Shown piece by piece: positions 50,423 to 60,457 of a stretch of 64,000 nt of DNA; positions within the stretch are counted from its first letter, which is position 1, and every line of letters starts with the position of its first letter. A program made the position numbers and the translations under genes. Source of the DNA: Zygaena filipendulae (Eukaryota > Arthropoda > Insecta > Lepidoptera > Zygaenidae); contig CAJRBF020000001.1 in assembly GCA_907165275.2 (NCBI GenBank), positions 496,001 through 560,000 on the forward strand. The letters are read 5' to 3'. A model generated the notes under the pieces. The model saw only the letters and a list, made by a program, of their open reading frames with translations, did not search any database and had not been told where the DNA came from.

Positions 50423-50519
50423 GTTTGTGAATACAGCAAATAATAAGGTGTTAATGTTAGATTTGCACATCTGCATTCTGCCAATGAGGCGTACAAACAA
50501 TATTCTTATATATATGATA
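50355..50519. repeat. TTTA microsatellite and AT-rich spacer
   Basis: About ten TTTA units at 50385-50421. Confidence 0.8.
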
Positions 50520-51650
50520 TTTTGAACAATTTCTATATGGGGACTATATTTTCTATCACCAAAATTTATATTTGTCATCAAGTTGTATCACCTAATAAAT
50601 AGATCTATCGCCACGAAATATTTTCGTTCTCAGATAAACAAAAATTGTTCCCAGGTATGAATTATCAAATTAATGTTAATATATGTGTAAAATAAGAGAT
50701 CGATAACAAATAAAATTATATTGCATTACATGAATATAAACTTCGTTCTTATAATAACAGTTTTGTTACTTAAATAATAGCTCTGTGCTCAGAATGGTAG
50801 ATCTGTCACCAAATAAATCGATTATCGATCCCTGACTGCGACTCCTTTTTATTTGATATTTTGTCACCAATACAGTAGTAACATTTTATTTCGTTTAGAT
50901 ATTAAATTAATAGTATTCGTTACGAATTTAATACATCAATTTATAATTTTAATGAAAAAATGATCAAAGGGGCGGAGACAAATTGGCGCGCTTTAAAAAT
51001 TGACCAATCCGTCCTCAACGATGGGTAGGGGTAACTAGGTTCATATCAATAATTAAAGTTAAAATAATCAATAAATATTGATTATTTTAACTTTAATTAA
51101 GTGTTTTATCTACTATTCTGCTAGCCATAAGTCAGCTATTTTAAACCAGCGCTGATTGTTCAGTGGTAATTATTTTAAACAATAAATATTGATTATTTTG
51201 ACTTTAATTGTTTTATTTACTACTCTGCTAAAAATTTTATTTAAATATAATTTATACTACCAGTGGAAATTTAGAACCTTGGGAGTCTAGTTAAGTAGCA
51301 GAATCTTTTGGTTGAAACGATGATGACAACCCTAATTTTTTATTTGAACTTAATGCAATTTTCTAGTAACATAATATGATTTATTGGTGATCTCTTTAAA
51401 TTAGTTTGCTTAAATACTTAATAGGACACACCTATTATAATACATACAAAAACATTTATTTGGTACTAGACCTTATATCTCAGGATTTTAGGTGATTTAT
51501 TGTGGAACTGATTTTGCACTGTTTGGTGACTACATTTTGGTGACAGATCTACTATTTTGAGGACAAACCCTATTATTTAAGAAACACAAAACTAATTAAA
51601 TTGGTGATAGCTTAAATGATACCCTTTCTATATGACTTGAGAAAAATTAG
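50520..51650. repeat. Imperfect long inverted repeat, possible fold-back element
   Basis: The motif TATCACCAA or GTCACCAA recurs on the left side (about 50553, 50586, 50816, 50866) and its complement on the right (about 51384, 51500, 51524, 51534, 51602). The outermost flanks also pair (CTATATGG...CTATCACCAA versus TTGGTGATAG...CTATATGAC). The centre carries the 48-bp palindrome 51051-51098. No coding capacity. Confidence 0.5.
51051..51098. repeat. 48-bp palindrome, 23-bp arms
   Basis: AATTAAAGTTAAAATAATCA... pairs perfectly with ...TGATTATTTTAACTTTAATT around a 2-base centre. Its right half recurs at about 51179-51210. Confidence 0.85.
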
Positions 51651-51659
51651 TTTAACTTC

Positions 51660-52076
51660 CAAATCAAATTATATTACACAAATCAATTGAACAAAAAATA
51701 AAATAAAAAATAATCGAATCAAATTGGCAAATTAAATTACATTATACAAATCAATTGAATAAAAAATCAAATCAAATTAGCAAGTTAAATTACATTACTC
51801 AAATTAATTGAATAAAAAATAAAATCAAATTAAAATAAAAGAAAAACCATGTCGCAAAGTAAAAAAATAATGTCATAAAAAATAAAATAATATAGGTATA
51901 CAAATCAATAGAATAAAAAAATAAAATCAAATTAGCAAATTCAATTACATTACTCAACTTAATTAAATGAAAAATAAAATGAAATTAAATTAAAAAGAAA
52001 AACCTTGTAGCAAAAAGTAAAAAATAATGTCATAAAAAAAAAAAACTAATATAGGTATATGTAATCCAATAATATG
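51660..52076. repeat. AT-rich tandem repeats, likely 3' UTR of the LINE fragment
   Basis: A CAAATCAATTGAATAAAAAAT-like unit recurs several times, and a longer unit with AAAGAAAAACC(A/T)TGT(C/A)GC and AATGTCATAAAAAA occurs at about 51838 and 51998 (period about 160 bp). Confidence 0.65.
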
Positions 52077-52576
52077 TTAACGGTTGTCAAGAAAGTCACT
52101 TATTTTGTAGTATGTTTTGTCAAGTAAATATTGCTTCAGTTTGTGTTTAAACTGCCTTAAATTATCCGTTTCTCGTATAGGTCTAGGTATTTTATTATAA
52201 ATTCGTGTACACATGCAAAAAACGCTCTTGTTATAGAGTGCCGTTCTTGAATGAGGGAAACTCAGAATTAGGCCGTTCCGCTTGGTATTCAAAGTCTCAA
52301 ATAACTCCATATTTGTTTTAGCAAATACCGCTACTTCTAGTATGTATAATGACACAAAAGTAAGGATGTTCAATCTTTTAAAATGCGGTTTGCAACTTTC
52401 AGTAGATTTAATATTACAAATGGCTCGAATACATTTCTTCTGAGACTTGAAAACAGATTCCCATTCCACCGAATTGCCCCAGAAAATGATACCATATCGT
52501 AATGTAGACTCTACAAAGCCATGATAAGCAACAATTAACGCTGTCTCATTCACAACTTTTCTGAGCCAGTATGTAG
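52077..52576 (-). pseudogene. LINE reverse transcriptase C-terminal domain fragment
   Basis: The minus strand reads VNETALIVAYHGFVESTLRYGIIFWGNS, then QKKCIRAICNI and IYNKIPRPIRETDNLRQFKHKLKQYLL. This is the C-terminal domain found after the RT core in CR1- and Jockey-like ORF2, similar in plan to 48300-48783. Catalytic motifs are missing. The upstream side is cut at 52577 by the gypsy-3 LTR. Confidence 0.8.
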
Positions 52577-52730
52577 TGTGTGAACAGTTGCACACACACA
52601 GTGAATTAGGTTTGCTGACATAGAATTAATTAGCCTATAAATTGTTGTACATTTTAAATAAACGTGGACTTTTATTATTATCACCGGCCGAGATGGTTTT
52701 ATTTGTCTCCTCGTCGCACCAGCCATTACA
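52577..52730 (+). repeat. Gypsy-3 5' LTR
   Basis: 154 bp from TGTGTGAACAG to CATTACA, directly followed by a primer-binding site. It contains TTAAATAAACG, an AATAAA-type signal. No 3' LTR was found downstream of pol. Confidence 0.65.
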
Positions 52731-52751
52731 TGGCGACCCTGCCGAAAACCC
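52731..52751 (+). promoter_or_regulatory. Gypsy-3 primer-binding site
   Basis: TGGCGACCCTGCCGAAAACC immediately follows the LTR. TGGCGACC is shared with the tRNA-Arg primer site known from Drosophila 412/mdg1-type elements; the following bases differ. Confidence 0.6.
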
Positions 52752-53300
52752 AACACTTTAAAGAAGACTACTTAAGAAAAACGAAAAAGTTATGAAGATC
52801 AACAATAACAAATACTGCAAAAAAAAAAAATAATGAAGAACATAATTTATAACTTTTGAAGACAAGAAATGGCCATAACATCAGAAGACAAGAAGATAAT
52901 ATAATTCATTCAAATAAATGCCAAAATAAATCGAGGCGCATCTTTCAAGAATTCACGTCACGTCAACGCGTCAAGAATTGAAGGAGCGGTGTCCAGGGTA
53001 ATCCCGGCCCACGGAGTCCAGGGTATAGCCCGGCCCACAGTCAGCGGATGGCCCACAGTCAGCTGCTACAGCATCTACAGCTGCCACGTGCGAGGTTCCT
53101 GCCCAGCAACAGCGAGACCACGGCGTCCGGCGAGCGTACATAATGGCGTTGCGAAATTTTCTACCGTAATGTAAGTCGTAATTTAATACTAGTTTAAATT
53201 TGTTGATTATTGTACTACAGTGTGTTTTGTGTTAGGTATTAGGTATTGTTTTATTTGGCTAACAAAGATGTTGGATAACTTCTTGTAATAATAAATAGAT

Positions 53301-54186
53301 ATGATAGATGAATTAAATAAGATATATTTAGAGTTACAGCAATTAAAAACTTATCTAAGTAAAATAGGTCCATCTCGTAGAAACACTGAGATCGGTCACA
53401 AAAAACTTGAAGAAGCTCGAATTGTGTATAGCCAATTAGATGTGTTATTACTAGGTATCCAATCTAAGATAACGAGATCAGAATTAAATGTTAGTGATAC
53501 CTTATTAATTAATCGACTAGTGGACGACATTCATAGTTTATATAGAAAAATTAATTCCTTAGTACATTGCAGTGAGTCGATAGAAAGTAAAATGGCTACC
53601 GATAATTTTGATTTAAAAACGGCTCTTGCCTTATTGCCCATTATGACAGGAGTAGAGAATATTACGAAACAATTAATCGATGGGATCAAGTTATACGATT
53701 CTATGATTAATATTGCATCTAAGCCTCTATTAATTGAATTTGTTCTAAAAACGCGACTTTCAGCCAGTGCGAAACTTCGTTTAAAGTCCAAGTATAGTTC
53801 AGAGATTAAGCACAATAATCGCTTCCAGACAATTCTCATCCTTACCAGAAGCTATTTCAACAGCTTTGGATGAGCAATCTATGTCTGCAACCCATCAGGT
53901 TATGAAAGTAACATACAGACAAAATCAAAATAATTCATATAGATATAATTCGCAATTTCGTAATAGTAATTTTAATAAACGATTTCAACATAGTAACTAC
54001 TTAAACAATAACAACCGTAGTAATTGGAAGCCTAGGTATGCTAACCCAGCACCGACGAATCGAGGTCACATGCGCTCACGTGCAGTGGAGTCGCGTGCCC
54101 ACTTTCCGCGAGTTCATCACATTCAGCGCGATGATACCTTAGCTCAAGCGAAGTCGTCAGAAATTTTTCGTCGCCAAAGTAATTGA
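53301..54186 (+). pseudogene. Gypsy-3 gag, frameshifted and shortened
   Basis: An ATG at 53301 opens a reading to 53873: a helical N-terminus, then FDLKTALALLPIMTGVENIT, IKLYDSMINIA and FVLKTRLSASAKLRLKSKYSS, similar to gag of the 17.6/gypsy group. The frame then changes near 53860 and 53866-54186 gives an Asn/Arg-rich tail (RYNSQFRNSNFNKRFQ) typical of a gag C-terminus. The middle third of a normal gag is missing, so a deletion plus frameshift lies near 53800-53870. No zinc knuckle is seen. Confidence 0.7.
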
Positions 54187-57100
54187 TAATTTTGTTTATA
54201 ATTTTAATAACAGCAGTATAATTATATGTAGTTTAGGAATAAACTTTAATATTAAATTATTAGTAGACAGCGGAGCAAACTTATGTGTTGTCAAACACGA
54301 GTGGATAGAAAGTAATAAGAATTATTTTAATAATATTAAAATTTATAAAGAATTAATATCGATTAAAGGTGTGTGTGGACAATTAGAATCCGAAGGGTAC
54401 ACATACTTTGATTTAGAGATAGGTGGAATAGTTTTTAGGCAAAAATTTTATATATTTAAAAACTTATCTTGTATGGCTGACGGGATATTAGGCCAAAATT
54501 TTCTAAGTAAATATAAAGCTATTATTGATTATGAAATGAACACTATAGTTTTGAGAAACAATGATCTATCGGTGACGATTAATATTAACGATATGAATAG
54601 GTATAGACACATTATACCGCCGCGTTGCGAAGTTATTAAACGTATACCTACAAAACATTACGATGATTGCGTAGTTTTAGCAAAAGAGATTTGTAAAGGT
54701 GTTTTCATAGCGGGAATTATCGCAAAACCCGAAAAGGGGTTAATTCCAGTACGAATATTGAACACCACTGATGAAGAATTTAAGTTAGATTTTTCAGACT
54801 TAGAAACATATAGTTTAAATAGTTTTGAATCATGCGATTTTAGCGAACAAAAAATAAATGCTGATCGCGTTAAGTTATTATTTGACTTACTCGAATTAGA
54901 TTATTTAAACAGGGAAGAAAGGTTATGCATTGAAAAAATATGTGCAAAATACGCAGATGTTTTTCAACTTCCCGGCGATAAGTTATCTGTCACTAATTTA
55001 TTACAACATTCTATTAAATTAAAGGACAATGCTACTCCAGTGTATATTAAGCCTTATAGAACTCCACATGCTTTAAAAAATGAAGTTCAACGACAGATTC
55101 AGGAAATGTTAGATAATGACATCATAGAAGAGACCACTTCCGAATGGTCTAGTCCTGTTCTTCTCGTACCAAAGAAAACAAATAAATCTAGCGAGAAAAA
55201 ATGGAGATTAGTTATAGATTACAGACAGTTAAATAATAAAATACAGGATGATAAGTTTCCTCTACCGAATATTTCAGAAATATTAGACTCATTGTCAGGT
55301 AGTGTATATTTTTCAAAATTAGACTTATCACAGAGCTACTATCAGTTGTCTTTAGAACCAGAATCCCGAAAATACACGGCATTTAACGTAGATAAAAGTT
55401 ATCAAATTTCTATAGATGAAAAATCTCGTAAATTAACCGCTTTTACAACGGATAAAATGTATCAAATGAAAAGATGCCCTATGGGATTAAAAACAAGTCC
55501 CAGTGTGTTTTCAAGGTTAATGACAATCGCTATGTCTGGATTAAATTACAAACAATGTTTTATTTACTTAGATGATTGTATAGTAATAGGAAATTCACTA
55601 ATTTCTCATAATAGAAATCTTATTAAAGTTTTAGAAAGATTAAGAAAAGTAAATCTTAAATTAAATCCGATGAAATGCGAATTTTTAAGAACTGAAATAA
55701 TGTATTTAGGTCATAAAATTACTTCCAACGGTATATTGCCCGACCCAGCGAAAATAGAAACTTTAAATCATTACCCCAGGCCAACGAACACTGATGAAGT
55801 CAAACGATTCGTTGCCTTTGCAAACTATTATAGAAGGTTTATAAAAAACTTTGCTAATATTGCCTACCCCTTAAACCAACTGTGTAAGAAAAATGTAACT
55901 TTTGTTTGGTCGCAACAGTGTGAATTAGCATTTCAGGATCTGAAAAACGCTTTAGTGAGCCCACCTGTTTTACAATATCCAGATTTTTCAGAAAATAATA
56001 CATTCAGGTTACAGACTGACGCATCGAAAGTAGGCTTAGGCGCCATACTATCTAATAACAATGGACAAGTTGTAGCGTACGCCAGCCGCAACTTGAAACC
56101 AGCAGAAACAAGATATCCTATTATTGACTTGGAATTATTAGCGATAGTATGGGCGACAAGACATTTTAGACCTTATTTGTATGGTCGTAAATTTAAAATT
56201 GTTACTGACCATAAGCCACTTATTTATCTTTTTAACATGACAGATCCTTCGAGTAGATTGACAAAATTTAGACTATATTTAGAAGAATTCGATTTTGAAA
56301 TAGAATATGTCCCGGGTCGAAATAATGCTGCTGCAGACGCATTAAGTCGAATCCCGATAACTTGTTCAAAGTTGAAAGAAATGAGAGAAAATGTAGTATC
56401 GGTCATTACACGAGCTCAGAAAAAGAGATTAGAAGCTGACGCTCTCAACTCGACATCGTCCTCAGAGAGTCCTGCATCTTCTAGGCCTGATCAACCTAAA
56501 GTTGTAGAAATTCTCAAAAAACCAGCAGATACAATTGAATTAGTTATTTGTAAAAGGCAACCACACTTAAAAAATGTAGTAATAAACGCTAGCGATACAG
56601 GTAACTGTATATTTATGCCTTCGAAATCTACTATTTATCTGATATCTCGATCGTTATCGACTGTACCAGTGTTAGCGAGAGAATTAGAAGCTATGTGTAG
56701 AAAAAATAATATTAACGAATTGATAATTTCTCGAAATAAAGAAAATATTTATTGCATAAAGAATTTGGTGAAGGAAATGAAAAACGTACCAAATTCACCG
56801 AGATTACTTGTTATTAATAATATGATTCGAATCGACGATAAAGACGAGAAAACTGTTATTTTAAATGATTTCCATCTATTACCGACCAGCGGTCACGCGG
56901 GAGTTAATAGGATGTTGAATAATATAAAAAAGTATTACTTCTGGCCAGGAATAAGTAATGACGTCATTGAATATGTAAATAAATGCAAACAGTGTCAAAT
57001 ACAGAAATTTCCAAATAGGAATATAAAGCAGCCAATGGTTATAACAACCACTGCAAATACAGCTTTTGATAGACTTAGTTTAGATTTAATGGGACCCTTA

Positions 57101-57874
57101 GAACAAGATGACTATAATTTTAAGTATATTTTAACGCTTCAGTGCGATTTAACTAAATACGTTGAAGCTTATCCTTTAAGAACTAAGGAAACGGAAATAG
57201 TTGCTAGAGAGTTAGTTAGAAATTTTATTTTAAGGTATGGGATTCCAAGAGAAATAATAACCGATAATGGAACAGAATTTATGTCCTCTACCATGTCTGA
57301 AGTTTGCAAATTATTGAATATAACGAAATTAAACTCTACAGCGTATCATCATGAAACATTAGGATCTTTGGAAAATACACACAAAAGTTTAGGTGCATAT
57401 TTAAGAATTCAGTGTTCAAATAACAAAAACGATTGGAGTAATTGGTTACCCTACTGGTGCTTTTCTTATAATACATCAGTTCATTCAAGTACGAAATATA
57501 CACCATTTGAACTTGTATTTGGAAAACTTTGTAATTTGCCAAGTAATCTTAAGTCTCAAGTAGATCCTATGTATAATTTTGACGATTATCCATTTGAATT
57601 AAAATATAGGTTACAGAAAGCCCAAACGGATGCTCATAAAAATATTTTAGAAAATAAGCAATTAAGGAAATATATGTATGATAAGAATATTAACCCTGTC
57701 ACATACAAAAAAGGTGACTTATTGTTATTGAAAAACCAAACTGGTGACAAATTGGATAAAATTTTTAATGGACCATTTAAGGTAATTGAAGATTTGTGTT
57801 GTAACGTGAAAATATTAAAAAATAACAAAGAATACATTGTTCATAAAAATAATACCAAATTATTTCATGTTTAA
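54143..57874 (+). CDS. Gypsy-3 pol: protease, RT, RNase H, integrase
   Basis: Open from 54143, overlapping gag by 44 nt in the +1 frame; there is no ATG at the start, so synthesis as a gag-pol fusion is likely. The protease motif LLVDSGANLCVV is near 54265, with ILGQNFLSKY further on. RT has RLVIDYRQLNNKI, LDLSQSYYQL and YLDDCIVIG, and an extra 20-residue tandem duplication between the first and second of its palm blocks. RNase H has LQTDASKVGLGA. The integrase has an HHCC finger (HLLPTSGH...CKQCQ), SLDLMGP, TDNGTEF and a Glu in SLENTHKSLG, then a C-terminal GPF segment. All catalytic residues are visible, and the ORF is uninterrupted. Confidence 0.9.
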   Translation, partial: LKRSRQKFFVAKVIDNFVYNFNNSSIIICSLGINFNIKLLVDSGANLCVVKHEWIESNKNYFNNIKIYKELISIKGVCGQLESEGYTYFDLEIGGIVFRQKFYIFKNLSCMADGILGQNFLSKYKAIIDYEMNTIVLRNNDLSVTININDMNRYRHIIPPRCEVIKRIPTKHYDDCVVLAKEICKGVFIAGIIAKPEKGLIPVRILNTTDEEFKLDFSDLETYSLNSFESCDFSEQKINADRVKLLFDLLELDYLNREERLCIEKICAKYADVFQLPGDKLSVTNLLQHSIKLKDNATPVYIKPYRTPHALKNEVQRQIQEMLDNDIIEETTSEWSSPVLLVPKKTNKSSEKKWRLVIDYRQLNNKIQDDKFPLPNISEILDSLSGSVYFSKLDLSQSYYQLSLEPESRKYTAFNVDKSYQISIDEKSRKLTAFTTDKMYQMKRCPMGLKTSPSVFSRLMTIAMSGLNYKQCFIYLDDCIVIGNSLISHNRNLIKVLERLRKVNLKLNPMKCEFLRTEIMYLGHKITSNGILPDPAKIETLNHYPRPTNTDEVKRFVAFANYYRRFIKNFANIAYPLNQLCKKNVTFVWSQQCELAFQDLKNALVSPPVLQYPDFSENNTFRLQTDASKVGLGAILSNNNGQVVAYASRNLKPAETRYPIIDLELLAIVWATRHFRPYLYGRKFKIVTDHKPLIYLFNMTDPSSRLTKFRLYLEEFDFEIEYVPGRNNAAADALSRIPITCSKLKEMRENVVSVITRAQKKRLEADALNSTSSSESPASSRPDQPKVVEILKKPADTIELVICKRQPHLKNVVINASDTGNCIFMPSKSTIYLISRSLSTVPVLARELEAMCRKNNINELIISRNKENIYCIKNLVKEMKNVPNSPRLLVINNMIRIDDKDEKTVILNDFHLLPTSGHAGVNRMLNNIKKYYFWPGISNDVIEYVNKCKQCQIQKFPNRNIKQPMVITTTANTAFDRLSLDLMGPLEQDDYNFKYILTLQCDLTKYVEAYPLRTKETEIVARELVRNFILRYGIPREIITDNGTEFMSSTMSEVCKLLNITKLNSTAYHHETLGSLENTHKSLGAYLRIQCSNNKNDWSNWLPYWCFSYNTSVHSSTKYTPFELVFGKLCNLPSNLKSQVDPMYNFDDYPFELKYRLQKAQTDAHKNILENKQLRKYMYDKNINPVTYKKGDLLLLKNQTGDKLDKIFNGPFKVIEDLCCNVKILKNNKEYIVHKNNTKLFHV

Positions 57875-57954
57875 TATTAATATATAACTATAAGTAATTT
57901 ACATTAAATAATTAAGATATAAAGAAAATGTATTAGTTTAAACGTCAACATTCC

Positions 57955-58912
57955 TTAATGCTTCGCACAAACAGCATCAGATTGTGTTCTCCATTTCATA
58001 TCCAAATCAATACTTATGCCCAAGAACTTTGTGGAATTGACACTCTTAATAGGTACTCCTTCATTATTTATATTTAATGTCCAAGATTTGGGCAATTTAA
58101 ATGTCATCATTTTAGTTTTTTCCAGGTTTATTTTCAAATTATTAAACTTTAGCCAGTCAATTATAAGTCCGAAGTTATAGTTAATGTCATGTTCATAGTT
58201 AGTCAAATTAAATCTTCTATCATTGTCAATCACCAATGTGCTGTCATCAGCAAAGAGTATCATACGATGTTCACTGGATCTAGGAAGGTCATTTATGTAT
58301 ATCAAAAACAACAGGGGTCCTAAAACACTGCCTTGTGGCACACCTATGTTTATTACTCGGGCATCCGATTGATATTTTCTTTCAATTCTTGACTTAGCAC
58401 AGACTCTCTTTATAATCGTTATTTGTTTACGGTCTGATAAGTAGGATTTAATTAGAGCAAGTATTGTTCCTCTTACTCCGTACGACTCCAGCTTGGACAC
58501 AAGAATATCGTGATTTACGTGGTCGAAGGCTTTCGTCATATCCATAAATATGACAGAAGTAGGAATGTTTACGTCAATATTTTTCATTATTTTAGATAAT
58601 AGTTCATAGATTGCCATATTTATTGTTTTACCTTTTCTAAATCCTTTCTGTTCATTGCAGAGGATTGTGAATTTTTCAAGAACTGATATAAGTTATTGTA
58701 GATAACTTTCTCAACTATCTTAGAGAACACTGGAATGAGTGCCACTGGCCTATAAGAATTCATATCAAGTTTATCTCCTTTTTTGTACATTGGTTTTAAA
58801 ATTGTCATTTTTAACCTATCTGGAAAACATCCTTTTTCAATAGATTTATTTACAATGTAGCTCATGACGGGCGCGATTATATCCGATACGTACTTTATTA
58901 TTTTAGTGTTAT
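57955..58912 (-). pseudogene. CR1-like LINE ORF2, reverse transcriptase part
   Basis: On the minus strand, 58865-58620 covers the RT start (FPDRLKMTILKPMYKKGDK, NSYRPVALIPVFSKIVEKVI). After a frameshift near 58680, 58617-57955 gives MDMTKAFDHV, GVPQGSVLGPLLFLIYINDL, FADDSTLVI and KFLGISIDLDMKWR. Palm motifs are intact. The reading ends at 57955 in the middle of the thumb, so the C-terminal domain and the 3' end are missing, which is unusual for a LINE and implies a later deletion. A stop near 58912 separates it from the endonuclease part. Confidence 0.85.
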
Positions 58913-60457
58913 TTAGTCGTACCCAGTGCTATTTGTATTCTTTAATGCTCTAATTATTTGATAAATGTCATAGGGAGTAGTCGTCCTGATAAAAATTGAA
59001 TTCACCAAATGTGATTCTAATGTCGGATTTCCACTGTAATGCCTAGTAATCGGTGTGACATTTTTCACTGCTTTATTTAATAATTCCAAAGGAGCATGTC
59101 TAATAGGTACTTTATTTTCTGTTTTATCCTTGCCAGTGTCAATTTTATTGTTGTTAGTGTTCAATATATTATCCTTGCATATATCCGCATAGAAATTGTT
59201 ATATGCTTGCGCAATTGTCTGCGGATCATCGATTACACAATCGCCAATTTTTATTTTAATACTTTCGTCCTTTAAATATGTTGATTTATTTCTATTAATT
59301 ATCTGCCAAGTTGCTCGAGATTTATTAGTAGAATTTTTAATTTTGTAGTCATTTTGGGCTTTTTTTGTTAGTTTTATAATCTTTTTATATCTCTTATTGT
59401 AATTTTTAAACTTAGATCTATTTTCCAAAGTAGGTTGTAGTCTATAGTTCCAAAGAAGAGCTCTGTTTTTTTTACTACAAGTTTTTACAGATTTCGTTAG
59501 CCATTTTTGTCGCATTATTCTTGACACCTTGACTTTACATTTAGGAAAGCATAAGTTATAAAACAGCGTGAATATGTCATGAAATTCGCTAAATGCGCTA
59601 TTTGGTTCATCTGATGAGTAAACATCGGAAAATTCTAATCTATTGAGGCAATCTCTGAACTTTGTTTTATTATGCTTATTATAGTCACGTCTTTCAATGA
59701 ACCAATATTCGCAGCTTTTCTCTTTACTTGTTGGGCAATTAAGAAGTTGAGCCGTATGATCAGACAGAGCAAAATTCATAATGCTGCTCGTGCACCCTTC
59801 TATATTGTGAGCAAAGTTATCTATACATGTTCCGCTTATAAATCGTGTAGGCGATTGTATTTCAAGTGTCAAATTAAATTCTGCTAATGTGTCAATTAAT
59901 CTTGTGACCGTCTTTGCCTCTTTATTAAGAATGTCGATGTTAAAGTCGCCGCTAACTATCAGTTTTTTATTTATATTACGCAAATTATTCAAAATTTCAT
60001 TCAAAACTTTAAAGACCATGTCATAATTAGAAATGTCGTTTTTTGGTATTCTATATACGCAAACTATTATACAGCCTTTATCAATTAGCTCAATTGCACA
60101 GCATTCTATTACATTGATTTTTGACATATTGCTAATATTAGATAAGTTTTTGTATAGGTGTTTGTTTCTAACTAAAATACAGGAGCCACCTCTCCTATTA
60201 TGTCGAGAAAAGTATGATGCTAACTTGAAATTAGGCATGTTCAACAAATTTGTGTCGCTGACAGTCATGTTGTGTTCTGTGATACAGATAACGTCGACGG
60301 CCCTACCTGATTCCTCCAATTCGTCCAAACTCACAAGAAGAAGCTCAGATTTGCTGATCAACCCATTTATATTTTGATGAAGAACTCTAAGCTGATCCGT
60401 CAAGAAAAAAGTGTTTGTTCCTATTTGAGTTATCAGTATTACATAGTGATTTTTCAA
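58913..60457 (-). CDS. CR1-like LINE ORF2, endonuclease part
   Basis: 514 residues open on the minus strand. The AP-like endonuclease shows LHQNINGL, ITEHNM (Glu), HNRRGGSCILV, VSGDFNIDIL (Asp, Asn) and LSDHTAQL (Asp, His), so the expected catalytic set is intact. The linker toward RT follows, with RQKWLTKSVKTCSKKNRALL and RATWQIINRNKS, and it ends at NTNSTGYD, the start of the RT. The stop after GYD is probably a mutation rather than a natural end. Its reading starts within the ORF1 end (60387-60457 overlap), as usual in this group. Confidence 0.85.
   Translation of the reverse strand: MKNHYVILITQIGTNTFFLTDQLRVLHQNINGLISKSELLLVSLDELEESGRAVDVICITEHNMTVSDTNLLNMPNFKLASYFSRHNRRGGSCILVRNKHLYKNLSNISNMSKINVIECCAIELIDKGCIIVCVYRIPKNDISNYDMVFKVLNEILNNLRNINKKLIVSGDFNIDILNKEAKTVTRLIDTLAEFNLTLEIQSPTRFISGTCIDNFAHNIEGCTSSIMNFALSDHTAQLLNCPTSKEKSCEYWFIERRDYNKHNKTKFRDCLNRLEFSDVYSSDEPNSAFSEFHDIFTLFYNLCFPKCKVKVSRIMRQKWLTKSVKTCSKKNRALLWNYRLQPTLENRSKFKNYNKRYKKIIKLTKKAQNDYKIKNSTNKSRATWQIINRNKSTYLKDESIKIKIGDCVIDDPQTIAQAYNNFYADICKDNILNTNNNKIDTGKDKTENKVPIRHAPLELLNKAVKNVTPITRHYSGNPTLESHLVNSIFIRTTTPYDIYQIIRALKNTNSTGYD

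Larger units (their letters stand above)
52577..57950 (+). mobile_element. Ty3/gypsy element gypsy-3, 3'-truncated
   Basis: 5' LTR, primer-binding site, leader (52752-53300, with GTCCAGGGTA(A/T)... repeats), damaged gag, complete pol and then truncation. No env and no 3' LTR are present before the minus-strand LINE at 57955. Confidence 0.8.

Noticed and set aside
57875..57954. 3' LTR or env of gypsy-3
   Set aside because: Only 80 bp of AT-rich DNA lies before the next LINE; nothing matches the 5' LTR.
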